Below the pieces are notes generated by a model, which had not been told where the DNA came from, did no database searches, and saw only the letters and a program-made list of their open reading frames with translations. Shown piece by piece: positions 33,160-45,757 of a stretch of DNA of 64,000 nt. This DNA comes from Metaphire vulgaris. Lineage: Eukaryota > Annelida > Clitellata > Crassiclitellata > Megascolecidae. How positions within the stretch are numbered: the stretch's first letter is position 1; every line of letters starts with the position of its first letter. The stretch covers positions 7,443,525 to 7,507,524 of the forward strand of contig CM030869.1 in assembly GCA_018105865.1 (NCBI GenBank). Direction: 5' to 3'. A program made the translations under genes and the position numbers.

Positions 33160-34480
33160 GTAACCTTAACTTTTGCAATTGAGAGGGAATCGAAGACTTT
33201 AATTAGGGAGGGGAGAAGAATCGTAATCTTAATTATTGCAATTTTGGGGAATCTAAGACTTTGCGGAGGGGAGAATCCATGCATCGAGCCTGTATGCTAC
33301 ACTGGTCAATGTGTTCGCAAGCGGAGCGCCCTCGTACGCTGTACTTGCACTTAATTGAGCCGCGCGGATGTACTTAGGCGCCTTAAGCTCCCGATTGTGA
33401 CCTTTATTGAGCGACGATTTTCCCCCATTCAGTTGACGATCAGACGACTTGACCACGATCCCGGAAGTGGATTTTCGGTGGCGGTCAATCGTCTTACCGT
33501 GTCCCACTCATTTCGACGTCGTCGAAAACCCAACTGCCGAACTATACAGCTGCATTATGCAATCTATTGGAGCTGGTTGTTTGCGATACGTGTCCAGCCA
33601 CGACAATGGCGTTCGTCTTAATGAAATACTCGCGAATCTAGACGCACGTTCGTTTCATTCTGACGACAAGACTAACACACTGACCTCAGTCGATTTCCAC
33701 TTATGTCACGTCGCCTAAGTTGACGTGACATATAATTCCTAATTTGTAAAAATGTCCGGCCTGTGCTCTGATAACAGTGGCATCGCTCAAAAATGTACCA
33801 TGTCCATATCCATAATGTCCATTTGTTCAATGTGAAAGTTGAAATGCAGAAGGTTCAAGGTTGTCGCCTATTTATATCGGAATATGAATAGAGAATTTAT
33901 TCTCCCCGTGATTGCCACCTAATGTACAATTGTTCTCTGAAAGCAACATCATGATTTAAAATTTTCTGAGAATATCTAAATTTTGAAATTTAGTGTTACT
34001 ATTTGGCTGCTGTAAGTCTGTAACCACAGCTCGTAGGCCTATATGCTGCAAATTTTAACGGTCAAATAATGAAAAAGCTCGTTTTCGACCGTTTAGTCCT
34101 TTAATTAAAAATTTTGGACCTCTGCGAGCGGTCAAGCAGCCACAAATAACCATTTCTAACGCCAGCGAGGATCATTCTCAACCTTAAACCTCGACAAGCC
34201 GAACTTCGCCTGCAGCCTTTAGCCAAATGATTCCAGCGAAAGCAGACCGTTCGTTTCGAATCGTTTGTAAGTGAAGAAAGCAGTTTCGTATCGTTGACTA
34301 TTTTGACGTGTCCATTAGCCTATATCGAGTGTGATTCATGTCAGCTCACATGTTAGATCAAGAGCACCACTAAAGCTCCGATGCGGCAGAGATGTTGAAC
34401 TGTTATGGAGGCTTACAGCTGGGTATAATTTAAGCCTAATATGTGTTCGCGCTCAAAATCCAAATAAAATTAGTTTGTAC
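33160..34480. other. Intergenic, no gene recognised
   Basis: Mixed composition; the short ORFs at 33253-33718 show no family motif. It is only moderately repeat-like. Confidence 0.5.
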
Positions 34481-34669
34481 CAGTGTTTAATCTAGGCCGT
34501 TTCCGGGGGAAAATTGCCCTTCCCCCCGGAAATTTCAAATTCCCCCGGAAATTTTGGAATACTACATGGACTAACAGCGGCCCCTAGCAGAATTCCCCCC
34601 GGCTTTGTCAGTTTTCCCCTGGCTTTTTCAGTTCCCCCCCCGGAGTCCAGGAGTCTAGATTAAACACTG
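34481..34669. mobile_element. hAT-like MITE, CAGTGTTTAATCTAG family
   Basis: Ends CAGTGTTTAATCTAG and CTAGATTAAACACTG; flanks gtttgtac and gttagtat. The interior closely matches 25461-25639. Confidence 0.8.
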
Positions 34670-35223
34670 GTTAGTATCGGACGCTCTATCCAGTTTATAT
34701 CAAACCTGGAAGAAGTAGCCTATTCATTATGAACTACATATAGGCCTACTGCTTTTTCGTGCATTGGTAGGCCTAATCCAAGTCATTCAAATGTTTCTCT
34801 TGACTTTTTGTTTCAATCCTTCCCTGGACTAAAGGAGACCAGCAAATAGAATTCACCAAGCTCTGCGTGTATACAGCATAAAATAAAAAAATTCTAACGC
34901 CAGTGAAGATCATCCTTAATTAACCAGTGGGAGCCTGTGGGAGTAAACACCTTATGTATAAAGCTAGTAGCCCTGTTAAGTTGCAGCAGTTGATTCATCT
35001 CGTGTTAATAAAGGCGAGGTCGAACATTTTCAAGAAGTAGAAAGTTATCTTACTATATTACTATCATTATTTTAGTATTATTATTTCATTATCATTATTC
35101 GATCTATCAAAGTTATGTTGAAAGTTTGTAGTTTGTAACTTTGTAACATTCTTTCGTTGAAGCGTTTCAGAAAGACGTTGACATCAAGTCTTCAGCTTTG
35201 ACAAAATTATGAGGACCTATAAA

Positions 35224-35382
35224 CAGTGTTTAATCTAAACTCTGAACTCCGGGGGGACTGACAAAGCCGGGGGGTAGTCAGCTAGGGGGTTGTTGTTAGT
35301 TGATGTAGTATGCCAAAATTTCCGGGGGCGATTTGAAATTTTCGGGGGAGGGCAATTCCCGGAAACGGCCTAGATTAAACCC
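35224..35382. mobile_element. hAT-like MITE, CAGTGTTTAATCTAG family (opposite orientation)
   Basis: Begins CAGTGTTTAATCTAAAC and ends CTAGATTAAACCCT. The interior is the reverse complement of the 34481 copy. Confidence 0.72.
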
Positions 35383-35427
35383 TACCTATGAAGAGAATGC
35401 AGAGTCACGTAACTTCAGAGGTCCAGC

Positions 35428-35607
35428 CAGTGGCGGCTCCACCGGGGGGTCAGGGCCCGTGCCCCCTATTGAGTGCCTGGCCCCCAGTGGCTCCCCAGTT
35501 GGGACCCTATACTTAATGCTACATACATTAAACAACAAATGGTTGCCCCCATTATTAGAAGTTGCCACCCCAACGCCCCCACTTGCCAAATCCTAGAGCC
35601 GCCACTG
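35428..35607. mobile_element. hAT-like MITE, CAGTGGCGGCTCC family
   Basis: Ends CAGTGGCGGCTCC and AGAGCCGCCACTG, with a perfect duplication ggtccagc (35420-35427, 35608-35615). The interior matches 27650-27805. Confidence 0.9.
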
Positions 35608-36676
35608 GGTCCAGCCAGTCGTTTTAGACTTTTAGCCCGTCCTGGCGCCGTCAACGGTCGAGCATTTGCATAGGATCGCACGACCTTGCTGAACATACAC
35701 GCATTCTGAAATCAATCTCGAGTAGGCATAGTTGCTGTCTACGAAAGGCGATTGATATTATGCACGAAAAGAAAGTATTTCCGAAAACAACACGCGACGC
35801 CATCGTCCGCAACTTCGCATCAACGGAAGTCTTAAAACAGACAAAGACGTTGGCGGCCATTAACTGCGTGCACATAGAGTTCGTCTCAAAAGCAAGCAAA
35901 TGGACGCATCGGCGATAAATCGAGTAAATTTGACAGCGCAATATTACGACCAGTGTTAGATGCAACGGAAAAGAGAGGGAGCAACAGGCGAAGTGGGCTC
36001 ATTTTATGGAACCATCGGCCGTCGAGTGTACTGCCGATGAGTTGATAGTACTTGAGAGTTGTTACGAGAAACTTGTGCGTGGCCATGACTGCTTTTTCGC
36101 GAAGTACCTACACCACCTCCAGTGGACCGCTAGACAGACGGAGCAGGCGGTGATGAGGGCGTCATCTGGTCAAACGAGAGACCAGATGTCGCTGAAAGGT
36201 CTTGGGAGATCTTGAAGTAGCCTAAATCGTAATTCTTGTCCTCTGTTGATGATCGAGTGCCAAGATGGCCCCTCTTGAATCTGGCACTTTCGAAATCGAT
36301 CGAGTGGTTTTAACTTTATGCAAAGATCGCTCAGATAGGTCTCTACACTTTGGCACTTCACTCGCAAAAATAACCGCCACATTGATGAATGAGAACTCTC
36401 GGTAAACTGTCACGAAATTGGAACGCCTGTCTTTATCATTTAGCCTACGTAGGAGAGAGCTAATTTTAGCCAAGATGCATTTATTAACGGTTTGGCAAAA
36501 TTTCAAGTTCCATCTCAGCTGAGCATCAAGCAACAAAATCAGGACAATAATTTTAATCGACATTTTTTGAAAGCAGCTAGGGCCTACAGCCCTACATCAT
36601 GAATTGAAACTGCACTGAACTACAGTATATCGAGCTGTCTGGGATGAAATACAGTATGCCTACTACACTATTCGCT

Positions 36677-36863
36677 CAGTGTTTATTCTAGACCTTCTCT
36701 GGGGAGGGGAATCCCCCAAGTTTTAAAATTCCCCGCCAAAATTTTTCTATGTTGGCTGGGGGAATGGAAATTCCTCCCCCCCCCCAAAAAAAAGTGGAGA
36801 CTCAGACCTTGCCCCCAACATTTCAAAATCCCCCCAATGTCAAGGTGGCTAGAATAAACACTG
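36677..36863. mobile_element. hAT-like MITE, CAGTGTTTATTCTAG family
   Basis: Ends CAGTGTTTATTCTAG and CTAGAATAAACACTG. The flank tattcgct occurs left (36669-36676) and two bases after the right end. Confidence 0.8.
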
Positions 36864-37189
36864 CGTATTCGCTGATTCCAGCTAGTCCCCTTTTCCTTCC
36901 GCAGCGTCAAAAATCTAAAATCGTTCGAAATATAATGCGTCCACACAGGATCATAATATGCGTCCACATGGGGCTAAAAATGACTGATTCGTTGTTGGAA
37001 ACATTGGTCTTACTACAATTCAACTCTTAACTTGATTAGGCCCCTATTGAATGACTGACTGCTTAATGGCTAACTATGCGAAAGAAATTTGTGTAATCGG
37101 TCTCATTCTTTTCGTGTGTCAACTCTATATTATATAGTATGTACTAGCAATCTGGCCTGTAAATCTCGGCATTAAAAAAGCAGTCTAAC

Positions 37190-37335
37190 TAGCAGGACAA
37201 GACATGTTTTTTTTCAAATCCTTGCTAAATTTTAAGTCAATTCCTTGGTGCTGGTCCTGGCCTTGAGGGTTGAATCCTTAGTCCTGGTCCTGGTCTTGAG
37301 GGCTGAGGGTCTGAGTCCTTGTTAACATCTCTGCG
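37190..37335. mobile_element. hAT-like element remnant with CCTTGG/CTGGTCCTGG words
   Basis: The right end gttaacatctctg is inverted to CAGAGATGTTAAC, related to the composite hAT element ends, and the arm is built of cctggtcctgg and cttgagggttga words. A similar word-rich stretch lies at 7870-8010. Confidence 0.45.
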
Positions 37336-37838
37336 TTTCGGTCCACTGGTGGCGTCTTTGGTTTTTACATGGGGGGTTGCAGAATGGCGACGAGAACGCC
37401 GATGCTGTCCGTCCCCCTAATTTGCTGAATTCATTTCGAAAAAAATGCTGCTGCTGTTGTTGTTATTGCTGCTGCTGTTCAGTGTAGCACACAGGCCGGA
37501 TAGGGAGAGATTCTACCCCCAAAAGCCTTAGATCCACCCCACCCAACCCCCAAATACAGTAATTTAGGAGTTCGACAAATTAAAGTAATATCAATATTTG
37601 CTGTGCAGCGCAACTAAAAGGGACTGCTACTGCTATTCATATAGCAACCATGCAGTGGGCCTTTCGAGTGTGTGATGCGATGCGATGAAAATTTCTCACC
37701 ATGCCCCACCTCTCGAATTACCATAAATTCCCCCATTCCCTCATTGGGCTTACAGTGGGAGAGTGTATGTAGCACTGCTGTTGCTGATGTGGGAAACTTC
37801 TTTTGAGGAGAAAAACTGCAGAAGCAGAGGCTATGCAG

Positions 37839-37982
37839 CAGGGGCGTAGCTAGGAATTTGATGTGGGGGTATAAATAATAAAAAACTTTGAAAATCTTAA
37901 ACAACGCATTTAAAATTTAAAGTAGTCTGATTTTGGAGGGGGTATATATATATCGATATACCCCCCCGTCGCTACGCCCCTG
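37839..37982. mobile_element. hAT-like MITE, CAGGGGCGTAGC family
   Basis: Ends CAGGGGCGTAGCTAGG and GTCGCTACGCCCCTG; flanks ctatgcag and ttatgtag. The interior ggtatatatatatcgatata recurs at 57170 and 61475. Confidence 0.78.
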
Positions 37983-38029
37983 TTATGTAGACGCACTCCT
38001 AGCACTGTAACTAGGAATTGGTAACACAG

Positions 38030-38230
38030 TTCAAACCATCCGTCTGCAAACGCAGCGTATGCGCACTTGTTTGAATGTCACGTGGAGACGAGCACGTGAC
38101 CAGAGGGCGTGCCTTCCCTCGGTCCGTTGTACCCGGTCAACGACGACTTCTGGTCTGCACTTTTCGATAGGTCAGCGCTGAGTGATGGACAACGACACTA
38201 CGACAGAAGTACTAAAACTCACTCGATACG
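38030..38230. promoter_or_regulatory. Possible regulatory stretch with two CACGTG boxes
   Basis: gtcacgtgg and gcacgtgacc lie 15 bases apart, followed by ccagagggcgtgcc, in sequence richer in CpG than the surroundings. No gene start is recognisable next to it. Confidence 0.25.
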
Positions 38231-38267
38231 AATTCCTATAGAAACACACTAAACCAAAGAGTGGCAT

Positions 38268-38269
<2 letters not shown>

Positions 38270-38338
<69 letters not shown>

Positions 38339-38339
38339 G
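38270..38339. repeat. (GACA)n tetranucleotide array
   Basis: About 17 perfect units. Others are at 42620-42674 and 59690-60000. Confidence 0.95.
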
Positions 38340-38344
38340 TTTAA

Positions 38345-38440
38345 CAACTAATGGCGATGGTTAAATCGGTAGAGCGTTAGCCTTCCTTTGGATGACCCGT
38401 CAACATGGGTTCGATCCCTGGCCCTAACCCAACTAAATGA
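38345..38440 (+). mobile_element. tRNA-like SINE head
   Basis: atggttaaatcggtagagcg and catgggttcgatccctgg are good A- and B-box matches, but the acceptor stem does not close, so this is a tRNA-derived repeat and not a tRNA gene. It follows directly on a (GACA)n array. Confidence 0.5.
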
Positions 38441-38471
38441 GATCATGCAAGACATTCTTCCTAAGTCTACG

Positions 38472-38890
38472 AGGGGCTGTCCATTAAGTATGTCAACAAT
38501 TTTTTGGCAATTTTTTACCCCCTTCCCTTGTCAACAACTGTCAACTTTCTAACCTAACCCCTTATAAGTTATAATTAATATGTCAAAAACTGTTGACCTC
38601 ACTAAGATCAGTGACGGGTCTCCTTAAAAAGTTTAGAAGGTTATTATTTTTGTTCGGTGACGACCTTTTCCCATTTTTTTGCTCATCCGGTGTCAAAATT
38701 ATTACATTTTTGCTTGTCGTGTTTTTCTTCGTTGTAATAAATAGTATTCCGTCAAATTTCCTATTTTTGATTATTTGTAAAAAGTGAAATTGTTGACGTC
38801 AACTTCTCTTGACCCCTTCCCCACCAACAAATGTCAACTTTATCAAACCCCCTTTCCCTATTTTGTTGACGCAATTAATGGACAGCCCCT
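38472..38890. mobile_element. MITE with AGGGGCTGTCCATTAA ends
   Basis: Ends AGGGGCTGTCCATTAAGT and AATTAATGGACAGCCCCT are near-perfect inverted repeats, and the interior has tgttgac/gtcaaca words. Partial relatives are at 5591-5700, 21235-21357 and 60435-60545. No clear target duplication. Confidence 0.72.
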
Positions 38891-38959
38891 AAACTCTAAA
38901 TGAGGCTAAACAAATAAATACTCGCAACAACCTCGCCTATAGTCTAGACCTGTCTTCCA

Positions 38960-39720
38960 TAAAAGATTGCACGAGACTATTTCCAAGAAAACTTAACTAC
39001 AGACTTCATAAATATTTCGGATCGCGTTAAGAAATAAACGTCCAGTTGCAGGTTTAAAGACCGCTGAACTTTCATACGAAATTCCATCGAGACGCAAATC
39101 TAACGTAGCGTTCTACGAATGAGAGAGGCATTAGCGCGATGATTTTCCGCCACTTTTCGCGATCAGTCGGGCGTGAAAGCGTCTCTCCCATTCATCGTCC
39201 ACGATTATTCGGTCTCTGTTCAGTTCTCCCCAATCCTCTTTAACGTCTTTTTGTCGCGCGGAATTTTTCGCGAACACGGCTTTGAAAAATTGCCTTTATC
39301 CGCCATTTGCAACGCGGCGATTTTTCTCCGTTACTTTCATCTTCCGGTCACAATTTCGGGCTCGGAGGTTCGTATAATTCCTGTCGTCTGCTCCAAGTTC
39401 CAACGTCTGCTACTCTGCGTCTGCGGAATTAGGAAAGGTCTGCTTGGATTTCTGAGGTGCTGGGTCACCGCGCCGGACCGCGCTAATCTCCGCCGCTCCG
39501 TCTAATCAGCCTGTTCGCCCGGCTTACCGCGTGTCATATCGAATTGATCTAATCATTGTTCGTTCGAGACGGGAGGCAGAACAACAGCACAACTGCCTTT
39601 CCCTTCGCCGAAGCTGTCGTGTGGCGTGTAGATCGCCGTAATGCCGGGTCGTCGTTTCGGCCGATTCTGGGTTTAATTTTGCGCCCGGAGCTAGGGGGCA
39701 GCCGAGCACAGTGAATCTGA
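38960..39720. other. CpG-rich intergenic stretch without a recognised gene
   Basis: GC and CpG rise clearly at 39100-39700 (gcgatgattttccgccactt and similar). The longest ORF (39173-39505) resembles no family. It could be an unannotated promoter or first exon. Confidence 0.35.
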
Positions 39721-39919
39721 AACGAACCGTGAAGATGAAAGGGAAGGCATCAACTGTGGATGGAGGAGAGAAATCAGAGCAAAATCTGGCGCCGCAGAAA
39801 AGAGAAACATGTTGTAGTGTCTTTGTTTATACGCAAAACCCGAATGAATCAAACTCGTTCTTTGTTACGAAGTCCAACTATATTATGTTCATGCAATGTC
39901 TATGCTAGTCTGATGAAAG

Positions 39920-39923
<4 letters not shown>

Positions 39924-39981
<58 letters not shown>
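39924..39981. repeat. (AG)n array
   Basis: A pure AG run of about 58 bases, next to a short hAT-like MITE at 39997. Confidence 0.95.
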
Positions 39982-39985
<4 letters not shown>

Positions 39986-39996
39986 GGCTTAGTCGC

Positions 39997-40089
39997 CAGT
40001 GGCGTAGCCAGGATATTAATACGCAATAAAAAATTTGGTCGACCAACCAAGGGGGTTTAGGCCCCCAACCCCCCTTGGTTACGCCACTG
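39997..40089. mobile_element. hAT-like MITE, CAGTGGCGTAGCC family, short
   Basis: Ends CAGTGGCGTAGCCAGG and GTTACGCCACTG; flanks ttagtcgc and ctagtcgc. Only 93 bases long. Confidence 0.8.
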
Positions 40090-40224
40090 CTAGTCGCCGT
40101 CTTTAATATTATTTATTAGCAGAGGCCAGTGAAATATGAAGGCGCTAAAAATTTTAGTCTAGGTTCCCGAGAATTCATGCTTCAGGAAACTACGGAGCTG
40201 CACCTATTCTAGAAGATTCTAGTA

Positions 40225-40585
40225 CAGTGGTTCCCAACGGGGGCGTACGCCAAACAGGGGGGCAATTCCATTATTTAGGGGAGCAATTGGGCAACTTCAA
40301 TGCTTAAAAGTTTTAGAAAAGGATAATTAAAATGACGATTGTTAAAGAACTTATGGAATATAGATTCATAGAAGAAGCTTTTATTACTAAATGAGTAAAG
40401 TATATTAATGCAATTCAGTTCTGTTTTGTGTGTTTTGTATCTGTCGTTGCTGTTTTTCATCTCATTTCAGGTTACTCCGAGAATACAATTTCTGTGATTG
40501 CTCTGTACATGTGTCACGGGGGGGGGGCATACGACTTTTAAAACGACTTTTGTGGGGCATGGCCTAAAAAGGTTGGGAACTACTG
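40225..40585. mobile_element. hAT-like MITE, CAGTGGTTCCCAAC family
   Basis: Ends CAGTGGTTCCCAACGG and GGTTGGGAACTACTG; flanks ttctagta and ttctagca. Confidence 0.82.
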
Positions 40586-41060
40586 TTCTAGCAGAAAGGG
40601 GCGTCGCGGTTTTTTTAAAGACATCGCACCGAAAACGGCTGTCCCGATTTCTTAATTATTTAGATAATAGGCCTAATATTGAAATACGCTTTTGAAAAAC
40701 CGTTCAAACGCTTGGCAAATGCAATTAATTGTATTGGAAGCTTTTTGCGCGCAAACATCGGGCGCTACAATAATTTGTTGAGTCACTTATAGGGTAAACA
40801 GAATTCTTAGAAAGGGGTTTTCAAAATGAAAGACAAAAGTTAAGACATCACAAGCTGCAGCACAGACTGCTAGCTGCACATGAAAAAACAAAGCAACGAT
40901 AAAAATACGTTTATATTGTACGTTCGAATTCATATATCAATATAAGCTTACAAGCTCTTTGTTATTTGTAGATGTAAAGAACAGAAGACTAAGAAGGAGA
41001 ATAAAGCAAGGCCCTAATGTAAATGAATGTCCGGGTGGAACACTCAGAAACCCTAAACCC

Positions 41061-41374
<314 letters not shown>

Positions 41375-41694
41375 GAAGATATCGACTGTCATCGTATTAA
41401 TTTTTTAAGATGAAATACCGAATGAAAAATGCATTTTTTAAAGAAGTTAAGTAATTTTTTGGTCATGAATTCATCGAAATTTCGCGTGACAACGTTCAAA
41501 AACCTCAACCTACTATTGTCCATATAGGGCCTATTACGAAATAAATACCCATTCTCATCTCATCTCATCTCATGATCGTCTAAAATAACACGACCTTCAT
41601 CTCTTCATCATAAAACGCCCAAACCTGGATGGGTGCGTGGATGGCGGGGGGCATAGAAGCCATTCTGAATCTCGGTGACAGTCTTAATCGCGGT

Positions 41695-41897
41695 CAGTGG
41701 CGTAGCCAGCTTATGCAAAGTGGGGTTGTTAACTAGAGGCACTAAGCAGCTGAACACCAGCGGGGGCCGCGGCCGACCCCTCTCCACTACCCCTCTTTCA
41801 ACCAAAAGTCAACGGATTTACATCAATTGTGTTGGTCATATTTTTTTGAAATGGGGTTGTTCGGACAACCCCAAACAACCCCGTGGCTACGCCACTG
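41695..41897. mobile_element. hAT-like MITE, CAGTGGCGTAGCC family
   Basis: Ends CAGTGGCGTAGCCAGC and GTGGCTACGCCACTG; flanks atcgcggt and atagcggt. Confidence 0.8.
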
Positions 41898-42617
41898 ATA
41901 GCGGTCGATTATGAAGACGGTTCTCTAAGTACCTGTTCACTGTTGCCTGCCGCTAACTTTCCGCCCAATTATTGCTGAATTTTCTCGGTCAGTGGCTAAC
42001 CTCGGAAGCACCCACCCCACCCCCCCACCCCACTCTCTCCCAAGACGCGCGATAAAGTAGTCGTTGTCCCAAACTGCGACATTATAACCGAACACATCGA
42101 TGATAGACTCCAGACAAATTTCCCTTTCAGTCGACGGTCGAGAAGAGGGCAATCTCTACAGGACGCTCTGTTCGCTGTGTCTGTATGCACGGCCATTTCC
42201 ATTCCGAAATCCAATTAACGGTAATATTTATTACGATTGAGTCCAAGTTTCTGCTCTATATCATCGTCTCTAATGGCATTCGATTACTTTACTTTCAGCT
42301 TCGGGCTTGAAAACTGGGGCCTGTCCATATGGGAGCTATAAGCCTATAGGCCTAGCTGGCGGTTGACCGTTTACAAATGACGAATATTCCGCTAATTCAA
42401 TTACCGTATGATTGTCCTTACGATCGCCCGGCTGTTATAGGGGCCTATACTCCTTCAGTACGAATGCATTTGTTTCTCCCAAGTGAGAAAAATCATTTCC
42501 GATTTCGATTCTTAGAGCGACATTCGACGCGCTGTTGTCAAAGTAACTGTCATTTTTGGCTAAACTGTAAGACCAGGTAATTATTTGCACTGACCGAAGT
42601 GAAACAGGTACATCGAA

Positions 42618-42757
42618 CATCAGACAGACAGACAGACAGACAGACAGACTGACAGAGACAGACAGACAGACAGATTAGAACTGAAAATGAAAAGAGGAAA
42701 ACAGACAGCAGTCATCTTGATTCTAGACATTTACGTCCCAAAAACTAAGTACCCAGT

Positions 42758-42822
<65 letters not shown>

Positions 42823-42838
42823 AGAAGAAGAAGAAGAA

Positions 42839-42909
<71 letters not shown>

Positions 42910-42926
42910 CGATGATGATAATAATC
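42618..42926. repeat. (GACA)n, then (ATA)n, (GAA)n and (GAT)n arrays
   Basis: The GACA array ends near 42674. A compound ATA-GAA-GAT array then runs from 42758 to 42926. Confidence 0.93.
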
Positions 42927-43308
42927 ACAATAATAGCAATAATAATTGGATTTTAAGTGATGTAATAGGATTTCCTCTGTGTTGTTGAAAATTAGTCGAT
43001 CAGTTGAAATTAAAAGCAGACGAAGTTGTTTTAGCTTCTAACGCGTACTCTTCGTTCTGTTGTCTCTGTCTCCAAGTCCTGTCACGGAATAAAGACCTAC
43101 TAACTGATTCGCTACGTAGATTATTTGTTTGTCATCGACGGAGCGTCTCACTGATCCGTGACCAGAGGACTGTCTTCCAGCCAAGCGGAACCAACCGCGC
43201 CTTCCCAGAGTCGCCGAAAACGACGGAGTCTGAGTTTGAAGTTGTCGCTTTAGCAGATGTTAACCATTCTCTTTTTTCTGCACTCGTATGCGAACCGTAA
43301 CTTCACAA

Positions 43309-43354
<46 letters not shown>

Positions 43355-43433
43355 CGTTGTTATTATCAGCTATTAGTAACAGCAATTCGATAACAGATCT
43401 CTTTATTCAACTGATTCGCTCAAATTGAAACGC

Positions 43434-43975
43434 TGCAGCCTTGGAGTGGGGAAACACTTTCATCTCAGGAGGAGGAAAACCGGGAGGAATTGAAGAGGAG
43501 GAGGAGAAGTAGGAGGAGGAGGAGAAGGAGGAGGAGGAGGAGGAAAAAGAAGAAGTGGAAGAATAGGCGAGACTAGCCATGAGTGAGTGGATGGATGGAT
43601 GGACGTTTGACCGTTGGTGTCATTTGTTGCTGTGACTTCTCCGAGTGCTGCTAGCCTCTAAGTGTGTGGGAAGGAGAGTGCGTCAGAATTCCGCAGGCAC
43701 AGTGGGCGGCTGCTTCGGACCAGTTGGCATCGTATAAATATGACCCTTTGTCCGGCCGATTCACAAGAGACCGACCGGACAGAGAGAGAAAGAGAGAGAG
43801 AGAGAAAGAGAAAGAGGGAGACGAAGGCGAATTAGCGACGAACGAAGCGATCAGCTGGCCGAAAGGATCGAAACCTGCGAAGAAGCGAAGACATCCGCGA
43901 AGGAGGAAGGGAACCCTCCCTTTAACCGAGGAGCTCAGAACCGACCGCCCATCCGGAGAAGTTCAGGACCACGGG

Positions 43976-44011
<36 letters not shown>

Positions 44012-44116
44012 AAGAGAGATAGAGAGAGACACTTGGTCTGGGCAGCAGAAGAAGCTTTTCTGGCAATCGTTTCCTGGTATACAGAGTTCTTCGCCGAGAC
44101 TCAGAAGAGACTAAGG
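43434..44116 (+). promoter_or_regulatory. Promoter and 5' leader of the neuropeptide gene
   Basis: Contains a purine-rich (GGA)n stretch (43465-43560), the TATA box at 43733 and GA repeats in the presumed leader. An ORF at 43664-43984 overlaps this region and is judged non-coding. Confidence 0.4.
43733..43740 (+). promoter_or_regulatory. TATA box (TATAAATA) of the neuropeptide gene
   Basis: TATAAATA sits about 375 bases before the neuropeptide ATG. Transcription starting 25-30 bases downstream would give a 5' leader of about 350 bases, rich in GAGA repeats (43780-43818 and 43975-44030). TATA promoters are common for highly expressed secretory peptide genes. The start site itself is not visible. 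Confidence 0.5.
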
Positions 44117-44165
44117 ATGCCAACGACAAAGACACTTATCCTCGTCATCTCTTCGCTTGTTTACG
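44117..44165 (+). CDS. Neuropeptide precursor exon 1, signal peptide
   Basis: ATG in good context (aaggATGc), 16 codons plus one base, donor gttaga. The hydrophobic core LILVISSLV is preceded by Lys, as in signal peptides. It is needed because the long downstream ORF has no convincing signal sequence of its own: its in-frame extension upstream of the acceptor (50437-50503) is Cys/Leu-rich but lies in intron sequence. Confidence 0.82.
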
Positions 44166-44770
44166 GTTAGAAAGCACTTTTAACGGTTAATATCAACTAA
44201 CGAGCAACGTATTTGATGCTTTATACGTACAGAATGTCATTTAATTTGATTGAAAAAAGAGATTCTAAAATCAGCAAATACCCGAAGATAACCTCAACAG
44301 CATTGGCGTAGCAGGGGCGTAGCCAGGAATTTGATTTTTTCCGGAAAAGTTACAACCCTAAACGCAGCACTATAATGCTGCCAACAATTTCCGGAATCAT
44401 CTTATATCCCATAATTTATCAAGCCCAAATTTGATGTTGGCATGCAAACATCGGAATTCTGAAAGTAACGAGTTTTAAAACGCAAGAGTTGTATTTTAAA
44501 GAGAAAAAATCTCTTTGGTGAAATTGAAAACCTAGTTAAGCCTATATAATCGATAAAAATATTTTGTGGCTTTAATACATGAGAGTCGCATCTATAATTT
44601 AGGAGGCGCGGTGGAGTAGTGGTAGGGTTCTTGCCACGCAACCGGAGGATAGAGGGTCCGAATCTGACCGTTGTCACGTGTAGCAACCTTGGGCAAAGCG
44701 ATTCGCTCTTTAGTTATCCCACACTACGATTCTTCACATTACGAATGATCTAACGTGCGCTAACCACCAT

Positions 44771-44838
<68 letters not shown>

Positions 44839-44923
44839 ACCTTTCTGCTACAGCGATTATATATCAGTGACACTCCAGAGATCTAACGCAGTCGCCTTCC
44901 GAGGTTTCAACAAATAATAATAA

Positions 44924-44993
<70 letters not shown>

Positions 44994-45653
44994 GCTTTTA
45001 CTCTGCACAGTTTTAATGATATAGTAACTCTTTGCGTCTCTTTCATTTACTTATAAAAGACGTTTATTTCTTTAAAATTTAATATCCTGTAGGCCTAAAG
45101 TATAGTGCTCAATGGGCAAATGCAGTAGTAGTCAGTGTTGTGACTATTGAAATAGTCAATACTATTTAAATACTATTTAAATAGTTCTGAACTATTTAAG
45201 CGACTATTTTAAATAGTTAGCGAACTTACCTATTTAAATAGTATTTATAAATAGTTTAGCACTATTTATAAATACTTGATTTTAAATAGTTGTATTATGT
45301 TATCATCTCAAAGCGTAGAAATCGCTTAAGTGACAAAACATTTGAGAAACTGCTGCTCCTCAAGATTAATCAAGACTTTTGGTGAATAATCTAACAGCCT
45401 AGTAACAGGTGACTGTATTACTGATCAATGTGATCATGCAGATAACTAGTGACAGTGCTTTTAGATTATAACATTCGCCAGTGATAAATGATAATACAGT
45501 TTTCATTTTGACATTGAAAAATTAAATAGTATTTAAATACTATTTAAATAGTTGTGAACTATTGGCTATTGGAAAACTATTTTAAATAGTGTTTAAGCTC
45601 AACTATTTGCAATAGTATTTAAATAGTCTAGTCAACTATTGTTCCAAACACTG

Positions 45654-45693
<40 letters not shown>

Positions 45694-45713
45694 TAGTAGT
45701 GGTAGTAGTAGTA

Positions 45714-45757
<44 letters not shown>

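Noticed and set aside
39173..39505. 110-codon ORF in a CpG-rich stretch
   Set aside because: No recognisable motif; kept only as a CpG-rich region.
43664..43984. 106-codon Arg/Glu-rich ORF before the neuropeptide start
   Set aside because: Lies across the TATA box and GA repeats of the promoter/leader; composition follows the purine tract.
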